From: Corydoras sp. C115
Lineage: Eukaryota > Chordata > Actinopteri > Siluriformes > Callichthyidae
Assembly: GCA_019802505.1 (NCBI GenBank)
Contig: JAFMOC010000087.1
Span: 1 to 64,000 of the forward strand
Direction of reading: 5' to 3'
DNA: 64,000 bases
The first letter of the stretch is position 1. Every line of letters begins with the position of its first letter. The position numbers and the translations under genes were made by a program. The notes beneath the pieces were generated by a model. That model was not told where the DNA came from, did not search any database, and saw only the letters and a program-made list of their open reading frames with translations. Shown piece after piece: positions 32,750 through 44,330 of the stretch.

Positions 32750-33100
32750 CGGCATGGTGGCTTAGTGGTTAGCATGTTCTCCTCTCAGCACTAGGGATTC
32801 CAGGTTCGAATCCCAATCTGGGTGGAGTCTCCATGTTCTCTCCGTGTCCACGTGGGTTTCCTCTGGGTTCTCCGGTTTCCTCCCACAGTCCAAAAACATG
32901 GATCAAGGTTAATTGAATTCTCCAAATTGCCCATATAGAGTGTGTATGTGTCTGTGTGAGTGAGTGAGTGAGTGAGTGTGAGCCCAGCGATAGATTGGCG
33001 CCCCGTCCTGGGTGTATCTGCCCAGCGCCCGAGGCGTTCTCCCCTGGATGGGCCCCCCCCCCAGACCCTAATATAGGATGGAGTGGAAGATAATAGAATT
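32750..33100 (+). mobile_element. SINE-W copy, full length
   Basis: Head AGGCGGCATGGTGGCTTAGT; GAGT repeat expanded at 32957-32978. AATTTTTAGAGC lies just left (32736-32747) and AATTTTTAGAGC right (33098-33109): target-site duplication. Confidence 0.93.
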
Positions 33101-33109
33101 TTTAGAGCT

Positions 33110-33744
33110 AGTATTGTTTGGTAATGATGATTATAGACCAGTATTGGTTTTAAGAGAGTTTAATATTTATAAACACATATATTTCTATAATGATGCGAAA
33201 CTTAAAATTCTTAAGGATTGATTTCAATCTCTGCATCAGTTCTGCACTTCGGCTCCCCTCGGATAAAAACTCTTTAACCTGAACCATGGCTGACTGACTT
33301 CATTGGAAATGTTCAGAATAATAACTGTACAGTCGAATGTTTGATATAAATGAAAAACAGATCGCCTACAAGGATTTTGTGAGGTATCAAATCACGTTTG
33401 ACTGGATTTTAAGAAACATTTGAAATTGAAATTCTGCCAAAGCAAAATTGCTGTTGCTGCACCAAGATGTCGGGATGTCATTTTGCTTGATATTGATATG
33501 CTTTTTTTTTATTCCGAATACTTTATTATATCCCTGGGGAAGTTACAGTTGCACCATTCAGAGTTATAATGGACCTTAAAAAAGAAAGGTATGAAAAGAA
33601 TTCCTAACAATAAGCGCTTCTTTAAAAAGCAAAAGAAGAATGCAGTATATTCAAATTTAAGAGTACTAATTTGTGAACACAGCAATAATAAAATAATGTG
33701 GCCCTGGTTAAGGTAGAAAAAATGTATAGAAGATATTTAGACAT
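33110..33744. other. Unassigned; retroelement-tail-like motif at 33505-33560
   Basis: TTTATTATATCCCTGGGGAA resembles the 3' end seen on several fish non-LTR elements; the rest is unrecognised. Confidence 0.4.
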
Positions 33745-33746
33745 CG

Positions 33747-34072
33747 GCGCCACGGTGGCTTAGTGGTTAGCATGTTCTCCTCTCAGTACTAGGGATTCCT
33801 GGTTCGAATCCCCATCTGGATGGAGTTTCCATGTTCTCCCCGTGTCCGTGTGGGTTTCCTCCGGGTTCTCCGGTTTCCTCCCACAGTCCAAAAATATGGA
33901 TCAAGTCAATTGAATTCTCCAAATTGCCCCATATAGAGTGTGTCTGTGTGAGTGAGTGTGTGTCCAGCGATAGATTGGCGCCCTGTCCTGGGTGTATCTG
34001 CCCAGCGCCCGAAACGTTCTCCCCTGGATGGGCATGGGGAACCCCAAGAATATAATGGATGGATGAATATGT
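33747..34072 (+). mobile_element. SINE-W copy with short deletion near its 3' end
   Basis: Head GGCGCCACGGTGGCTTAGTG; GGGAACCCC is followed directly by AAGAATATAATGGATGG. Confidence 0.91.
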
Positions 34073-34211
34073 AGACATCAAATTATTGCTCAAGTTACAT
34101 AAATATATATTGCATGAATGAACCATATGACATGATGTATTATTGCTATATTTCTGTAAATGTTGCTTATATATAATGTAAACAACATTATATATATACA
34201 CATACACAGTG

Positions 34212-34215
<4 letters not shown>

Positions 34216-34309
<94 letters not shown>

Positions 34310-34312
34310 TAT
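34216..34312. repeat. (TA)n and (CA)n compound microsatellite
   Basis: TA 34218-34289 followed by CA to 34309. Confidence 0.95.
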
Positions 34313-34324
34313 ACACAATATATA

Positions 34325-34658
34325 TATCCATCCATTATCTTACACTTTATTCTTAATAAGGGTCGCGGGGGGGTTCCCCATCCCCATCCAGGGGAGAATG
34401 TCTCATGCTCTGGGCAGATACACCCAGGACAGGACAGCAATCTATCACTGGACACACACTCACTCACACAGACACTCTCTATATGGGGCAATTTGGAGAA
34501 CTCCATGTTTTTAGACTGTGGGAGGAAACCGGAGAACCCGGAGGAAACCCACGCGGACACGGGGAGAACATGGAAACTCCACCCAGATTGGGATTCGAAC
34601 CGGGAATCCCTAGCGCGGAGAGGAGAACATGCTAACCACTAAGCCACCGTGCCACCAT
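34325..34658 (-). mobile_element. SINE-W copy, full length
   Basis: Tail ATATCCATCCATTATCTTAC; small internal deletion at GGAGAACTCCATG; head CCACCGTGCCACC. Confidence 0.91.
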
Positions 34659-34997
34659 ATACATACTATGTGCTGCATATGAGACCATTAAGCTCAATGA
34701 GTGCTGACATGCTGAGTTGACTTCCATTGTCATTACACATTTGCAGTAGACTCTCAAAGCTCATCATCCATTGTTTCTTATTTATAGTGAAGTGCTTCAG
34801 ATACCTAGTGGCTGTTGTGCAGATTACTGGAGGCTGCATGCACAATATATGAATAATTACATTTTCACACATATTTTTTTAGATCATGTATTATTCATTG
34901 CAATCTGATGATGCATGACGGTGCATGATTGCATACTGCATGCTATTTATTTTGTGGAATAGGTGTGTTTATATACTCTTCTCTGTCCGACCCTGGA
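34659..34997. other. Unassigned intronic sequence
   Basis: GCATGC-type repeats (TGATGATGCATGACGGTGCA) but no recognised family. Confidence 0.45.
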
Positions 34998-34998
34998 T

Positions 34999-35130
34999 AT
35001 GATTGGCGCCCTGTCCTGGGTCTATCTGCCCAGCGCCCGAGACGTTCTCCCCTGGATGGGCATGGGGAACCCCACCGCGACCCTAATAGACGATAAAGCG
35101 GGAGATAATGAATGAATGAATAATAATACT
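34999..35130 (+). mobile_element. SINE-W 3' end only, TGAA tail
   Basis: Starts ATGATTGGCGCCCTGTCC and carries the GGTCTATCTG and CCCGAGACG subfamily bases. Confidence 0.9.
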
Positions 35131-35184
35131 TTGTAGGATCTCATTAGTTTTATGGTTAATTTTAGGCTTTTATGGTTTTAATTA

Positions 35185-35478
<294 letters not shown>

Positions 35479-35833
35479 GGGCGGCACGGTGGCTTAGTGG
35501 TTAGCATGTTCTCCTCTCAGCACTAGGGATTCCTGGTTCGAATCCCCATCTGGGTGGAGTTTCCATGTTCTCCCTGTGTCTGCGTGGGTTTCCTCCGGGT
35601 TCTCCGGTTTCCTCCCACAGTCCAACAACATGGATCAAGTTAATTGAGTTCTCCAAATTGCCCCATATAGAGTGTGTATGTGTGAGTTAGTGTGTGTCCA
35701 GCGATGGATTGGCGCCCTGTCCTGGGTGTATCTGCCCAGCGCCCGAGACGTTCTCCCCTGGATGGGCATGGGGAACCCCACCGCGACCCTAATACAGGAT
35801 AAAGCGGGAGATAATGAATGAATGAATGAATGA
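35479..35833 (+). mobile_element. SINE-W copy inside (GATA)n, TGAA tail
   Basis: (GATA)n occurs on both sides (to 35476 and from 35835), as expected if the target-site duplication was microsatellite. It mixes TGAA-subfamily bases (CCCGAGACG, GCGGGAG) with the TGTATCTG variant. Confidence 0.93.
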
Positions 35834-36009
35834 ATAGATAGATAGATAGATAGATAGAGAGAGAGAAATAAATAAATAGACCTATTCTTTAACATATTAG
35901 TACATATTATTAATATTATTAATATTATTCTTCTCATTCTTTTAATTTTTATTTTGTAAGTATAAAGAACCAATCAAAAAAGTGTCGACGCGCTTTCTTT
36001 TTGCTTCAC

Positions 36010-36190
36010 TCATTGTCCATGTTCTTAAGGCAAATTGAATACTCTAAATTGCCCTATATAGTGTGTGTCTGTGTGAGTGAGTCTGCCCTGGGATAGATTT
36101 GCACCCTGTCCTGGGTGTATCTGCCCACCGTGTGAAACATTCTCCACTGGATGGGCATGTGGACACCCTCACCCCCATGACCTTAATTTG
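36010..36190 (+). mobile_element. Old, diverged SINE-W fragment
   Basis: TGTCCATGTTCTTAAGGCAA, GCCCTATATAGTGTGTGTC, CACCGTGTGAAACATTCTCC; no tail. Confidence 0.75.
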
Positions 36191-36485
36191 GGAGTAAGTA
36201 CTCAGTGGTCAAGATAACGAGATGAGATATTACAATGTCTCCTCTTACCTTAATAATATCTCTAGTTATACTAGCTCAAGACGACATCGGTGTTCTGGGG
36301 AGCTGAGCCTGTTCTTTTTATTCCTGTCCTTGAAGGAACTGAAGACATTACTTTGTTGGCCAGTTATTTTCCCTTTTGACAGTGTTCCTCCTCTTCTTCT
36401 TGAGACCAAATAAAGTATTACGCATCGTCACATGAAATTGGGTCTTTCAGAACTCAATCTTTATCCATTTCTGTTTGTAAATTAG
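36191..36485. other. Unassigned intronic sequence
   Basis: No gene or repeat family recognised. Confidence 0.45.
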
Positions 36486-36486
36486 A

Positions 36487-36832
36487 TCCATCCATCCATT
36501 ATCTTCCGCTTTATCCTCTATTAGGGTCGTAGGGGGGGTTCCCCATGCCCATCCAGGGGAGAACGTTTTGGGCGCTGGGCAGATACACCCAGGACAGGAC
36601 TCCAATCTATCACTGGGCACACACTCACTCACACAGACACACTCTATATGGGGCAATTTGGAGAACTCAGTTGACTTCATCCATGTTTTTGGACTGTGGG
36701 AAGAAACCTGGAGAACCCGGAGGAAACCCACGCGGACACGCGGAGAACATGGAAACTCCACCCAGATTGGGATTGGAACCAGGAATCCTGAGAGGAGAAC
36801 ATGTTAACCACTAAGCCACCGTGTCACCCTTA
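36487..36832 (-). mobile_element. SINE-W copy, full length
   Basis: B box region shortened (AACCAGGAATCCTGAGAGG); followed within 5 bp by the next copy's tail. Confidence 0.92.
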
Positions 36833-36836
36833 TTCC

Positions 36837-37172
36837 CATCCATCCATTATCTTCTGCTTTATCCTATATTAGGGTCTTGGGGGGGGGGGGTTCCCAAAGC
36901 CCATCCAGGGGAGAACGTCTCAGGTGCTGGGCAGATACACCCAGGACAGGACACCAATCTATCGCTGGACACTCACTCACACACACAAACACACTCTATA
37001 TGGGGCAATTTGGAGAACTCAATTGACTTGATCCATGTTTTTGGACTGTTGGAGAACCCGGAGGAAACCCACGCGGACACGCGGAGAACATGGAAACTCC
37101 ACCCAGATTGCGATTCGAAATGGGAATCCCTAGCGCTGAGAGGAGAACATGCTAACCACTATGCCACCGTGC
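36837..37172 (-). mobile_element. SINE-W copy, full length, shortened middle
   Basis: GGACTGTTGGAGAACCCGG lacks GGGAGGAAACC; second member of a same-orientation run of three. Confidence 0.92.
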
Positions 37173-37185
37173 CCTCTGCTCCATA

Positions 37186-37479
37186 GGGTTCTCCATGCCC
37201 ATCCAGGGGAGAACGTCTTGGGCGCTGAGCAGATACACCCAGGACAGGACGCCAATCTATCACTGGACACACACTCACTTACACACACACACTCTATATG
37301 GGGCAGTTTGGAGATTTCAATTGACTTGATCCATGTTTTCGGACTGTGGGAGGAAACCGGAGAACCCCGAGGAAACCCAAATGGACTCGGGGAGAACATG
37401 GAACCCAGATTGCGATTCGAACCGGGAATCCCTGGAACTGAGAGGAGAACATGCTAACCACTAAGCCACCGTGCCACCC
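37186..37479 (-). mobile_element. SINE-W copy, 3' truncated
   Basis: Starts at GGGTTCTCCATGCCCATCC without a tail; third member of the run; head GCCACCGTGCCACCC. Confidence 0.9.
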
Positions 37480-37715
37480 GATTATAACCATTTAAGAATT
37501 AATAAAGAGTATTCATTAGCGGTTTAGTATTCTAAGAGTTTGGTTATGGAATTGTTCTAGCTCTGTTTACCTAGTGATGATTTATGAATCTTATTCCTCT
37601 GTGGTGAGTTTTAAGCCCTATGCAGTTCTCATAGTTTCACAATAGAAATTGTACTGCAGCCCTGACATTTAGTTTCTAATGGGTAAGAGTATGTTTGTAT
37701 GTAGCTCACTGTCCT
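37480..37715. other. Unassigned intronic sequence
   Basis: No family recognised. Confidence 0.45.
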
Positions 37716-37720
37716 TTCTA

Positions 37721-37795
37721 CTCCACCCAGATTGAGATTCAATCAAACCTGGTTCTACTGTTCTGAAAGGAGAACCTGCTAACCACTAAGCCATG
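37721..37795 (-). mobile_element. Old SINE-W head fragment
   Basis: CTCCACCCAGATTGAGATTC to GCTAACCACTAAGCCATG. Confidence 0.8.
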
Positions 37796-37841
37796 TTCTG
37801 CTCATTGTTTGTTATAATTAATAAAAATAAATATTTATATA

Positions 37842-38180
37842 GGCAGCACGGTGGCTTAGTGGTTAGCATGTTCTCCTCTCAGCGCTAGGGATTCCCGTTT
37901 TGAATCCCCATCTGGGTGGAGTTTCCATGTTCTCCCCGTGTCTGTGTGGGTTTCCTCTGGGTTCTCCGGTTTCCTCCCACAGTCCAAAAACATGGATCAA
38001 GTCAATTGAGTTCTCCAAATTGCCCCCTATAGAGTGTGTGTGTGTGAGTGAGTGTGTGCCCAGCGATAGATTGGCGTCCTGTCCTGGGTGTATCTGCCCA
38101 GCGCCCGAAACGTTCTCCCGAAACGCCCCCCCCCCCCCGCGACACTAATAGAGGATGAAGCGGAAGATAATGGATGGATA
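37842..38180 (+). mobile_element. SINE-W copy with target-site duplication
   Basis: TATTTATATA at 37832-37841 and 38181-38190. A short duplication, CGAAACG, flanks a C10 run near 38115-38136. Confidence 0.93.
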
Positions 38181-38237
38181 TATTTATATAATAATCATGT
38201 AATGTTTCGAAAGAAGACGTGAAAGCCGAACTGGGAG

Positions 38238-38304
38238 TGATGGGCGGAGCCTGTAGACATGCATCATCGTTTACCTGCCTCCCGTCTACTGGCTCCGCCC
38301 ATCA
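38238..38304. repeat. Short inverted repeat, MITE-like
   Basis: TGATGGGCGGAGCCTGTAGA (38238 onward, 21-bp arm) pairs with 38284-38304 with one mismatch; the loop is about 25 bp. Confidence 0.8.
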
Positions 38305-38894
38305 TGCCCTTGCACCACGACAGCAATAAATAAAAGATAAAAAATGGGCGATCACGATTAAAAATGATGAATATTACTTTCATCACGACCCAAAACTGAA
38401 ATAGCGGTAATTGCTAGAACTAATATAGAAATAATGAACCCAGTTAAGTGTGTTGATTCATTACCGCAGTGTATGAAAATATTAGTAAAAAAAAGGATTC
38501 CGAACGATTTCACAGCGTGTGTTTTAATATGCAGATTAAATTTGACCTCCCCAGTCTTTCTCATGATTGAGGAACCCATTTTCTTCTTCCTGAAAGTTTT
38601 ATAAGCACATAAACTCCTTTGGTTAAGGCAGATTCTGTCTGGGCTGCCAGCTCGACAAAAATAACAACCGCTCGCTATCTCCCTCACACATTCACACACA
38701 TCTGCACTTTTACTTCCCCACTTAATTGGAGCTTAACAGCCAGTGAAGTGAGCTGACGAAAGGCGCGTCACAGACCGAAAAATAAATCACGTTGTTCAAA
38801 AAGGGCTTGTTTCCGTGCTTCAGATAGCTTTCAGATATCTAGCCAGTTTTATGACCTCTGCTAATGCTGTTCCTAATAAACATTCATTAATAAA
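38305..38894. other. Unassigned intronic sequence
   Basis: Repeat-poor; an open frame on the reverse strand has no recognisable homology. Confidence 0.4.
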
Positions 38895-38895
38895 T

Positions 38896-39332
38896 CCATC
38901 CATCCATTATCTTCTGCTTTATCCTCTACTAAGGTCGCGTCACGGTGGGGTGGGGTGTTCCCCATGCCCATCCAGGGGAGAACGTTTCGGGCGCTGGGCA
39001 GATACACCCAGGACAGCATGCCAATCTATCGCTGGGCACACACTCACTCACACAAAAACACTCTATATGGGGCAATTTGGAGAATTGGGCTCAGCACCAT
39101 GGCAAATTTAAGACCATCCACCATCACACAGACACGCACACAAACACACTCAACATGGGGCAATTTGGAGAACTCAATTGACTTGATCCATGTTTTTGGA
39201 CTGTGGGAGGAAACCGGAGAACCCGGAGGAAACCCACGCGGACACGGGGAGAACATGGAAACTCCACCCAGATGGGGATTCGAACCGGGAATCCCTAGAG
39301 CTGAGAGGAGAACATGCTAACCACTAAGCCGC
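38896..39332 (-). mobile_element. SINE-W copy with private ~75-bp insertion
   Basis: Between two partial copies of the TATGGGGCAATTTGGAGAA segment lies GGCTCAGCACCATGGCAAAT and CCATCCACCATCACACAGAC (about 39088-39160). The same private sequence, reversed, ends the neighbouring copy at 39575-39622. Confidence 0.9.
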
Positions 39333-39365
39333 CCATGTCTATGAATATTTAGGAAATTATTTTGT

Positions 39366-39622
39366 TTGTGGCATGGTGGCTTAGAGGTTAGCATGTTCTC
39401 CTATCAGCATTGGGGATTCCAGCTTCCAATCCCAATCTGGGTGGAGTTTCCATGTTCTGCCCGTGTCCTCGTGGGTTTCCTCCGGGTTCTCCGGTTTCCT
39501 CCCACAGTCCAAAAACATGGATCAAGTCAATTGAGTTCTCCAAATTGCCCCATATAGAGTGTGTTTGTGTGCGTGTCTGTGTGATGGTGGATTGTTTTAA
39601 ATTTGCCATGGTGCTGAGCCCA
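39366..39622 (+). mobile_element. SINE-W copy ending in the same private sequence
   Basis: Head GTGGCATGGTGGCTTAGAGG to CCCCATATAGAGTGTGTTTG, then TGTGATGGTGGATTG and TTTGCCATGGTGCTGAGCCC instead of the SINE 3' half. Confidence 0.9.
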
Positions 39623-40204
39623 CACTTTGACCTTTAGTTGACAATCAAGAAGTGTTTTGATTCTAATTAAATCGTTCTTGTGCAGAGGACCTGGGCTCAG
39701 TATTGTCTTTATATTTTTTTGTCTTTATATCCTCTTCCTCTTTTGAATGGCACTCGTTTATTTTTCTATTTTTTAGAACTTTTATTAGTGTCTGAATAAG
39801 GTGAGGGGAATTGAGTGCCTGCTTCATTGTTTGCTCCGGACTGAAAGTGTGGTATAACAGAGCTGTCAATCATTTGAGTGTGATGTCTCTGGGCATTGTT
39901 AGAACACTGATTGCGTATATGGGCTCCTGGACCATAAATCATCAAAGCGCAGAGGGCTTTGTGTTAGTCTTCCAAAATTGCTTTTGATGTACGTTTGGAA
40001 ATGGGGATGAATGTGCGTTTGTGCACATCTGCTCACGTGGTAACACCTGCATGCAAACGTTCTCCGTTCTATTTTGGCATCCCGATTCAATTTATTCCAG
40101 CTGTTCCGTGCTGTGCTATTGACATTTTTGCATATGACCAAATAATCATCTGTGAAACCATAGTGTGTGTTTATATAAAACCAACATGGAAGTGTCTTTA
40201 CCCT
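39623..40204. other. Unassigned intronic sequence
   Basis: Repeat-poor; no gene recognised. Confidence 0.45.
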
Positions 40205-41508
40205 GGTGAAGTGGGCAGCATTGAGCACGGTGCCCGGGGAGCAATTGGTGTCGGCTGCCTTACCCAAGGGCACTTCTGCCATGGTACCTGGTGGGACAAG
40301 AATTGAACCGGAGACCTTGAATACGGCGCCCGAGGAACATTTGGGGTCAGGTGCCTTACCCAAGGGCACTTCAGCCATGGTACTTGGTGGGACTGGGAAT
40401 CGAACCAGAGACCTTGAATACAGTGCCAAGGACACTTCTGTCATAGAACTTGGTAGGACTGGGAATCGAACCGGAGACCTTAAAAAGGGCGTCCAGGGAG
40501 CAATTGGGGCCAGGTGCCTTACCCAAGAGCACTTCAGCCATGGTACTTGGTGGGACTGGGAATTGAACCGGATATCTTAAATACGGCACCAAGGGCACTT
40601 CTGTCATGGTACTTGGTGGGACTGGGAATCGAACTGTAGACCTTGAAAAGGGCGTCCAGGGAGCATTTGGGGTCAGGTGCCTTACCCAAGGGCACCAATT
40701 GCTCTCCGGGCTCCGTACTCAAGGTCTCTGTTTTGATTCCCAAGGGCACTTCAGCCAGGTACTTGATGGGACTGGGAATCGAATCGGAGACCTTGAATAC
40801 GGCACACGGGGAGCAATTGTGGTCAGCTGCCTTACCCAAAGGCACTTCATGCTATAGTACTTGGTGGGACTGGGAATCAAATCGGAGACCTTGAATACAG
40901 CACCCAGGGAGCAATTGGGGTCAGGTGCCTTACCCAAGGGCACTTCAGCCATGGTACTTAGTGGGACTGGGAATCAAACCAGAGAGCTTGAGTATGGAGC
41001 CCGGGGAGCAATTGGATTCAGGTGCCTTACCCAAGGGTACTTCTTTTAAGGTACTTGGTGGGACTGGGAATCGAACCGGAGACCTTGAATACAGCGGTCA
41101 GGGAGCAATTGGGGTCAGGTGCCTTACCCAAGGGCACTTCAACCATGGTACTTGGTGAGACTGGGATTCCTTGAATACCGCACCTGTGGAGCAATTGGGG
41201 TCAGGTGCCTTACCCAAGGGCACTTCGACTATGGTACTTGGTGGGACTGGGAATCATACGTAGACCTTGAATACGGCACCCGGGGAGCAATTAGGGTCGG
41301 GTGCTTTACCCAAGGGCACTTCAGCCATAGTACCTGGTGGGACTGGGAATCGAACCGGATACCTTGAATATGGCACCCGGGGAACAATTGAGGTCAGGTG
41401 CCTTACCCAAGGGCACTTCTTCTAAGGTACTTGGTGGGATTGGGAACCTATCCGGAGACCTTCAGGTCACAAGGCTGGTTTCTTAACCCCAAGCCCATGA
41501 CTGCCCCA
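40205..41508 (-). repeat. Tandem array of a tRNA-SINE-derived unit
   Basis: At least eleven units, basic length about 96 bp with shorter deletion variants: GGTGCCTTACCCAAGGGCAC, TTCAGCCATGGTACTTGGTG, GGACTGGGAATCGAACCGGA, GACCTTGAATACGGCACCCG. On the reverse strand each unit contains a B-box-like GGTTCGATTCC. At the right end (41460-41508) AAGCCCATGACTGCCCC is the reversed head of a fish tRNA-derived SINE. The array appears to be that SINE with its body amplified. Confidence 0.9.
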
Positions 41509-41985
41509 TGTATCTACAAGAATGTGAACCGGTTCCACACAGGATGGCTGTCTCTCATAATAGCAGCCTGGCTTTAAATATTTAGCAGCTGATTACAGAG
41601 TTCTTGACATTTCCTCTTCCCCGAGCGCTGATCTTAATGATGGCTATCAGTTTGCAAGGACAGTTTAGCAAAGAATAAAAAAATATTAATTGTCTTTAAG
41701 TCCAGGTTGAATGTGTTCTCTGGAAAACAACGCCATGGCCCGTATCTTTTATATAATCTAGTGTAAATTAAATGTTTTTTATATCTTTGAAGTTTTATCT
41801 TTGAATGCACTGAACTGAATACACGCATCACTTTATTCCTTTTGGTCTTCGCACTTTCTTTCATTGCAACATTTATTTCTTTGATCTGTTATTTGTTATT
41901 TGCAAATAATTTTCTCTTTTATCCGTGTGTTTGATATTTATTCTGCTATATCGCCATTCGGTTTATCAGAGTCATTTGAAATATA
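41509..41985. other. Unassigned AT-rich sequence
   Basis: No family recognised. Confidence 0.45.
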
Positions 41986-41996
41986 GTTGTGTGTGT

Positions 41997-42042
<46 letters not shown>

Positions 42043-42175
42043 TGAAATAGACTTTTAGTGTCTTGTTTCGCGTTAATTATTACATGGATATACAAGTGTG
42101 TATGTGTTTGGGTGTGCATGCTTTTGGGTTTGTGTGTGTGTGTGTGTGTGTGTGTTTGGGTGTGCGTGCATTTGG

Positions 42176-42229
<54 letters not shown>

Positions 42230-42380
42230 ACTGTGATAGGCTTTTAGTCTCTTGTTTTGCGTTAATTATTACATGAAAGACACATAACGTGTGTGTGCGT
42301 TTCTGTGTATGTGTGTGTGTGTGTGTGTGCCCACATGCGTGCGTGCGTGCGTTTTTGGGTAGGAGTGTGTGTGTGTGTGT
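41986..42380. repeat. (TG)n cluster with a ~125-bp internal duplication
   Basis: Four TG runs. The segment AGACTTTTAGTGTCTTGTTT with CGCGTTAATTATTACATG (42050-42085) recurs as GGCTTTTAGTCTCTTG with TGCGTTAATTATTACATG (42239-42275). Confidence 0.9.
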
Positions 42381-44330
42381 CCACGGCTACTGACAAAACA
42401 CCCGGATCTATAGCCCTGAAAGCCCAGGTCTAACGACGCCCCTGTCCAGGGCTACAGACAAAACATCTGGATCCATAGACCCGAAAGCCCAGGTCTAACG
42501 ACGCCCCTGTCCAGGGCTACTGACAAAACACCCGGGTCTACAGCCCCAAAAGCCCAGGTCTAACGACGCCCCTGTCCAGGGCTACTGACAAAACACCCGG
42601 GTCTACAGCCCCAAAAGCCCAGGTCTAACGACGCCCCTGTCCAGGGCTACTGACAAAACACCCGGGTCTACAGCCCCGAAAGCTCAGGTCTAACGACGCC
42701 CCTGTCCAGGGCTACTGACAAAACACCCGGGTCTACAGCCCCGAAAGCTCAGGTCTAACGACGCCCCTGTCCAGGGATACTGACAAAACACCCGGGTCTA
42801 TAGCCCCAAAAGCCCAGGTCTAACGACGCCCCTGTCCAGGGATACTGACAAAACATCCGGGTCTATAGCCCCAAAAGCCCAGGTCTAACGACGCCCCTGT
42901 CCACGGCTACTGACAAAACATCCGGATCCATAGACCCGAAAGCCCAGGTCTAACGACGGCCCTGTCCGGGGCTACTGACAAAACACCCGGGTCTATAGCC
43001 CCAAAAACCCAGGTCTAACGACGCCCCTGTCCGGGGCTACTGACAAAACACCCGGGTCTATAGCCCCAAAAACCCAGGTCTAACGACGCCCCTGTCCGGG
43101 GCTACTGACAAAACACCCGGGTCTATAGCCCCGAAAGCTCAGGTCTAACGACGGCCCTGTCCGGGGCTACTGACAAAACACCCGGGTCTATAGCCCTGAA
43201 AGCCCAGGTCTAACGACGCCCCTGTCCAGGGCTACTGACAAAACACCCGGGTCTATAGCCCTGAAAGCCCAGGTCTAACGACGCCCCTGTCCACGGCTAC
43301 TGACAAAACACCCGGGTCTATAGCCCCAAAAACCCAGGTCTAACGACGCCCCTGTCCAGGGCTACTGACAAAACACCCGGGTCTACAGCCCCGAAAGCTC
43401 AGGTCTAACGACGCCCCTGTCCAGGGATACTGACAAAACACCCGGGTCTATAGCCCCAAAAGCCCAGGTCTAACGACGCCCCTGTCCAGGGATACTGACA
43501 AAACATCCGGGTCTATAGCCCCAAAAGCCCAGGTCTAACGACGCCCCTGTCCACGGCTACTGACAAAACATCCGGATCCATAGACCCGAAAGCCCAGGTC
43601 TAACGACGGCCCTGTCCGGGGCTACTGACAAAACACCCGGGTCTATAGCCCCAAAAACCCAGGTCTAACGACGCCCCTGTCCGGGGCTACTGACAAAACA
43701 CCCGGGTCTATAGCCCCGAAAGCTCAGGTCTAACGACGGCCCTGTCCGGGGCTACTGACAAAACACCCGGGTCTATAGCCCCAAAAACCCAGGTCTAACG
43801 ACGCCCCTGTCCGGGGCTACTGACAAAACACCCGGGTCTATAGCCCCGAAAGCTCAGGTCTAACGACGGCCCTGTCCGGGGCTACTGACAAAACACCCGG
43901 GTCTATAGCCCTGAAAGCCCAGGTCTAACGACGCCCCTGTCCAGGGCTACTGACAAAACACCCGGGTCTATAGCCCTGAAAGCCCAGGTCTAACGACGCC
44001 CCTGTCCACGGCTACTGACAAAACACCCGGGTCTATAGCCCCAAAAACCCAGGTCTAACGACGCCCCTGTCCGGGGCTACTGACAAAACACCCGGGTCTA
44101 TAGCCCCGAAAGCTCAGGTCTAACGACGGCCCTGTCCGGGGCTACTGACAAAACACCCGGGTCTATAGCCCTGAAAGCCCAGGTCTAACGACGCCCCTGT
44201 CCAGGGCTACTGACAAAACACCCGGGTCTATAGCTCTGAAAGCCCAGGTCTAACGACACCCCTGTCCAGGGCTACTGACAAAACACCCGGGTCTATAGCC
44301 CCGAAAGCCCAGGTCTAACGACGCCCCTGT
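42381..44330. repeat. 65-bp minisatellite, exactly 30 units
   Basis: Unit starts CCAGGGCTACTGACAAAACA, continues CCCGGGTCTATAGCCCCGAA, AGCCCAGGTCTAACGACGCC and CCTGT. Starts checked at 42381, 42446, 42511 and 42576; total length is 1,950 bp. Units vary at about eight positions. The block beginning at 42771 is repeated at 43421, a 650-bp (10-unit) higher-order repeat. The unit length is not a multiple of three, and no coding sense is seen. Confidence 0.97.

Noticed and set aside
39899..40444. 181-codon reverse open frame into the 40.2-kb array
   Set aside because: Half of it is array translation and the rest has no recognisable domain or splice context.
42381..44330. Possible CRISPR array
   Set aside because: Units are contiguous 65-bp repeats with no unique spacers, in a vertebrate intron.
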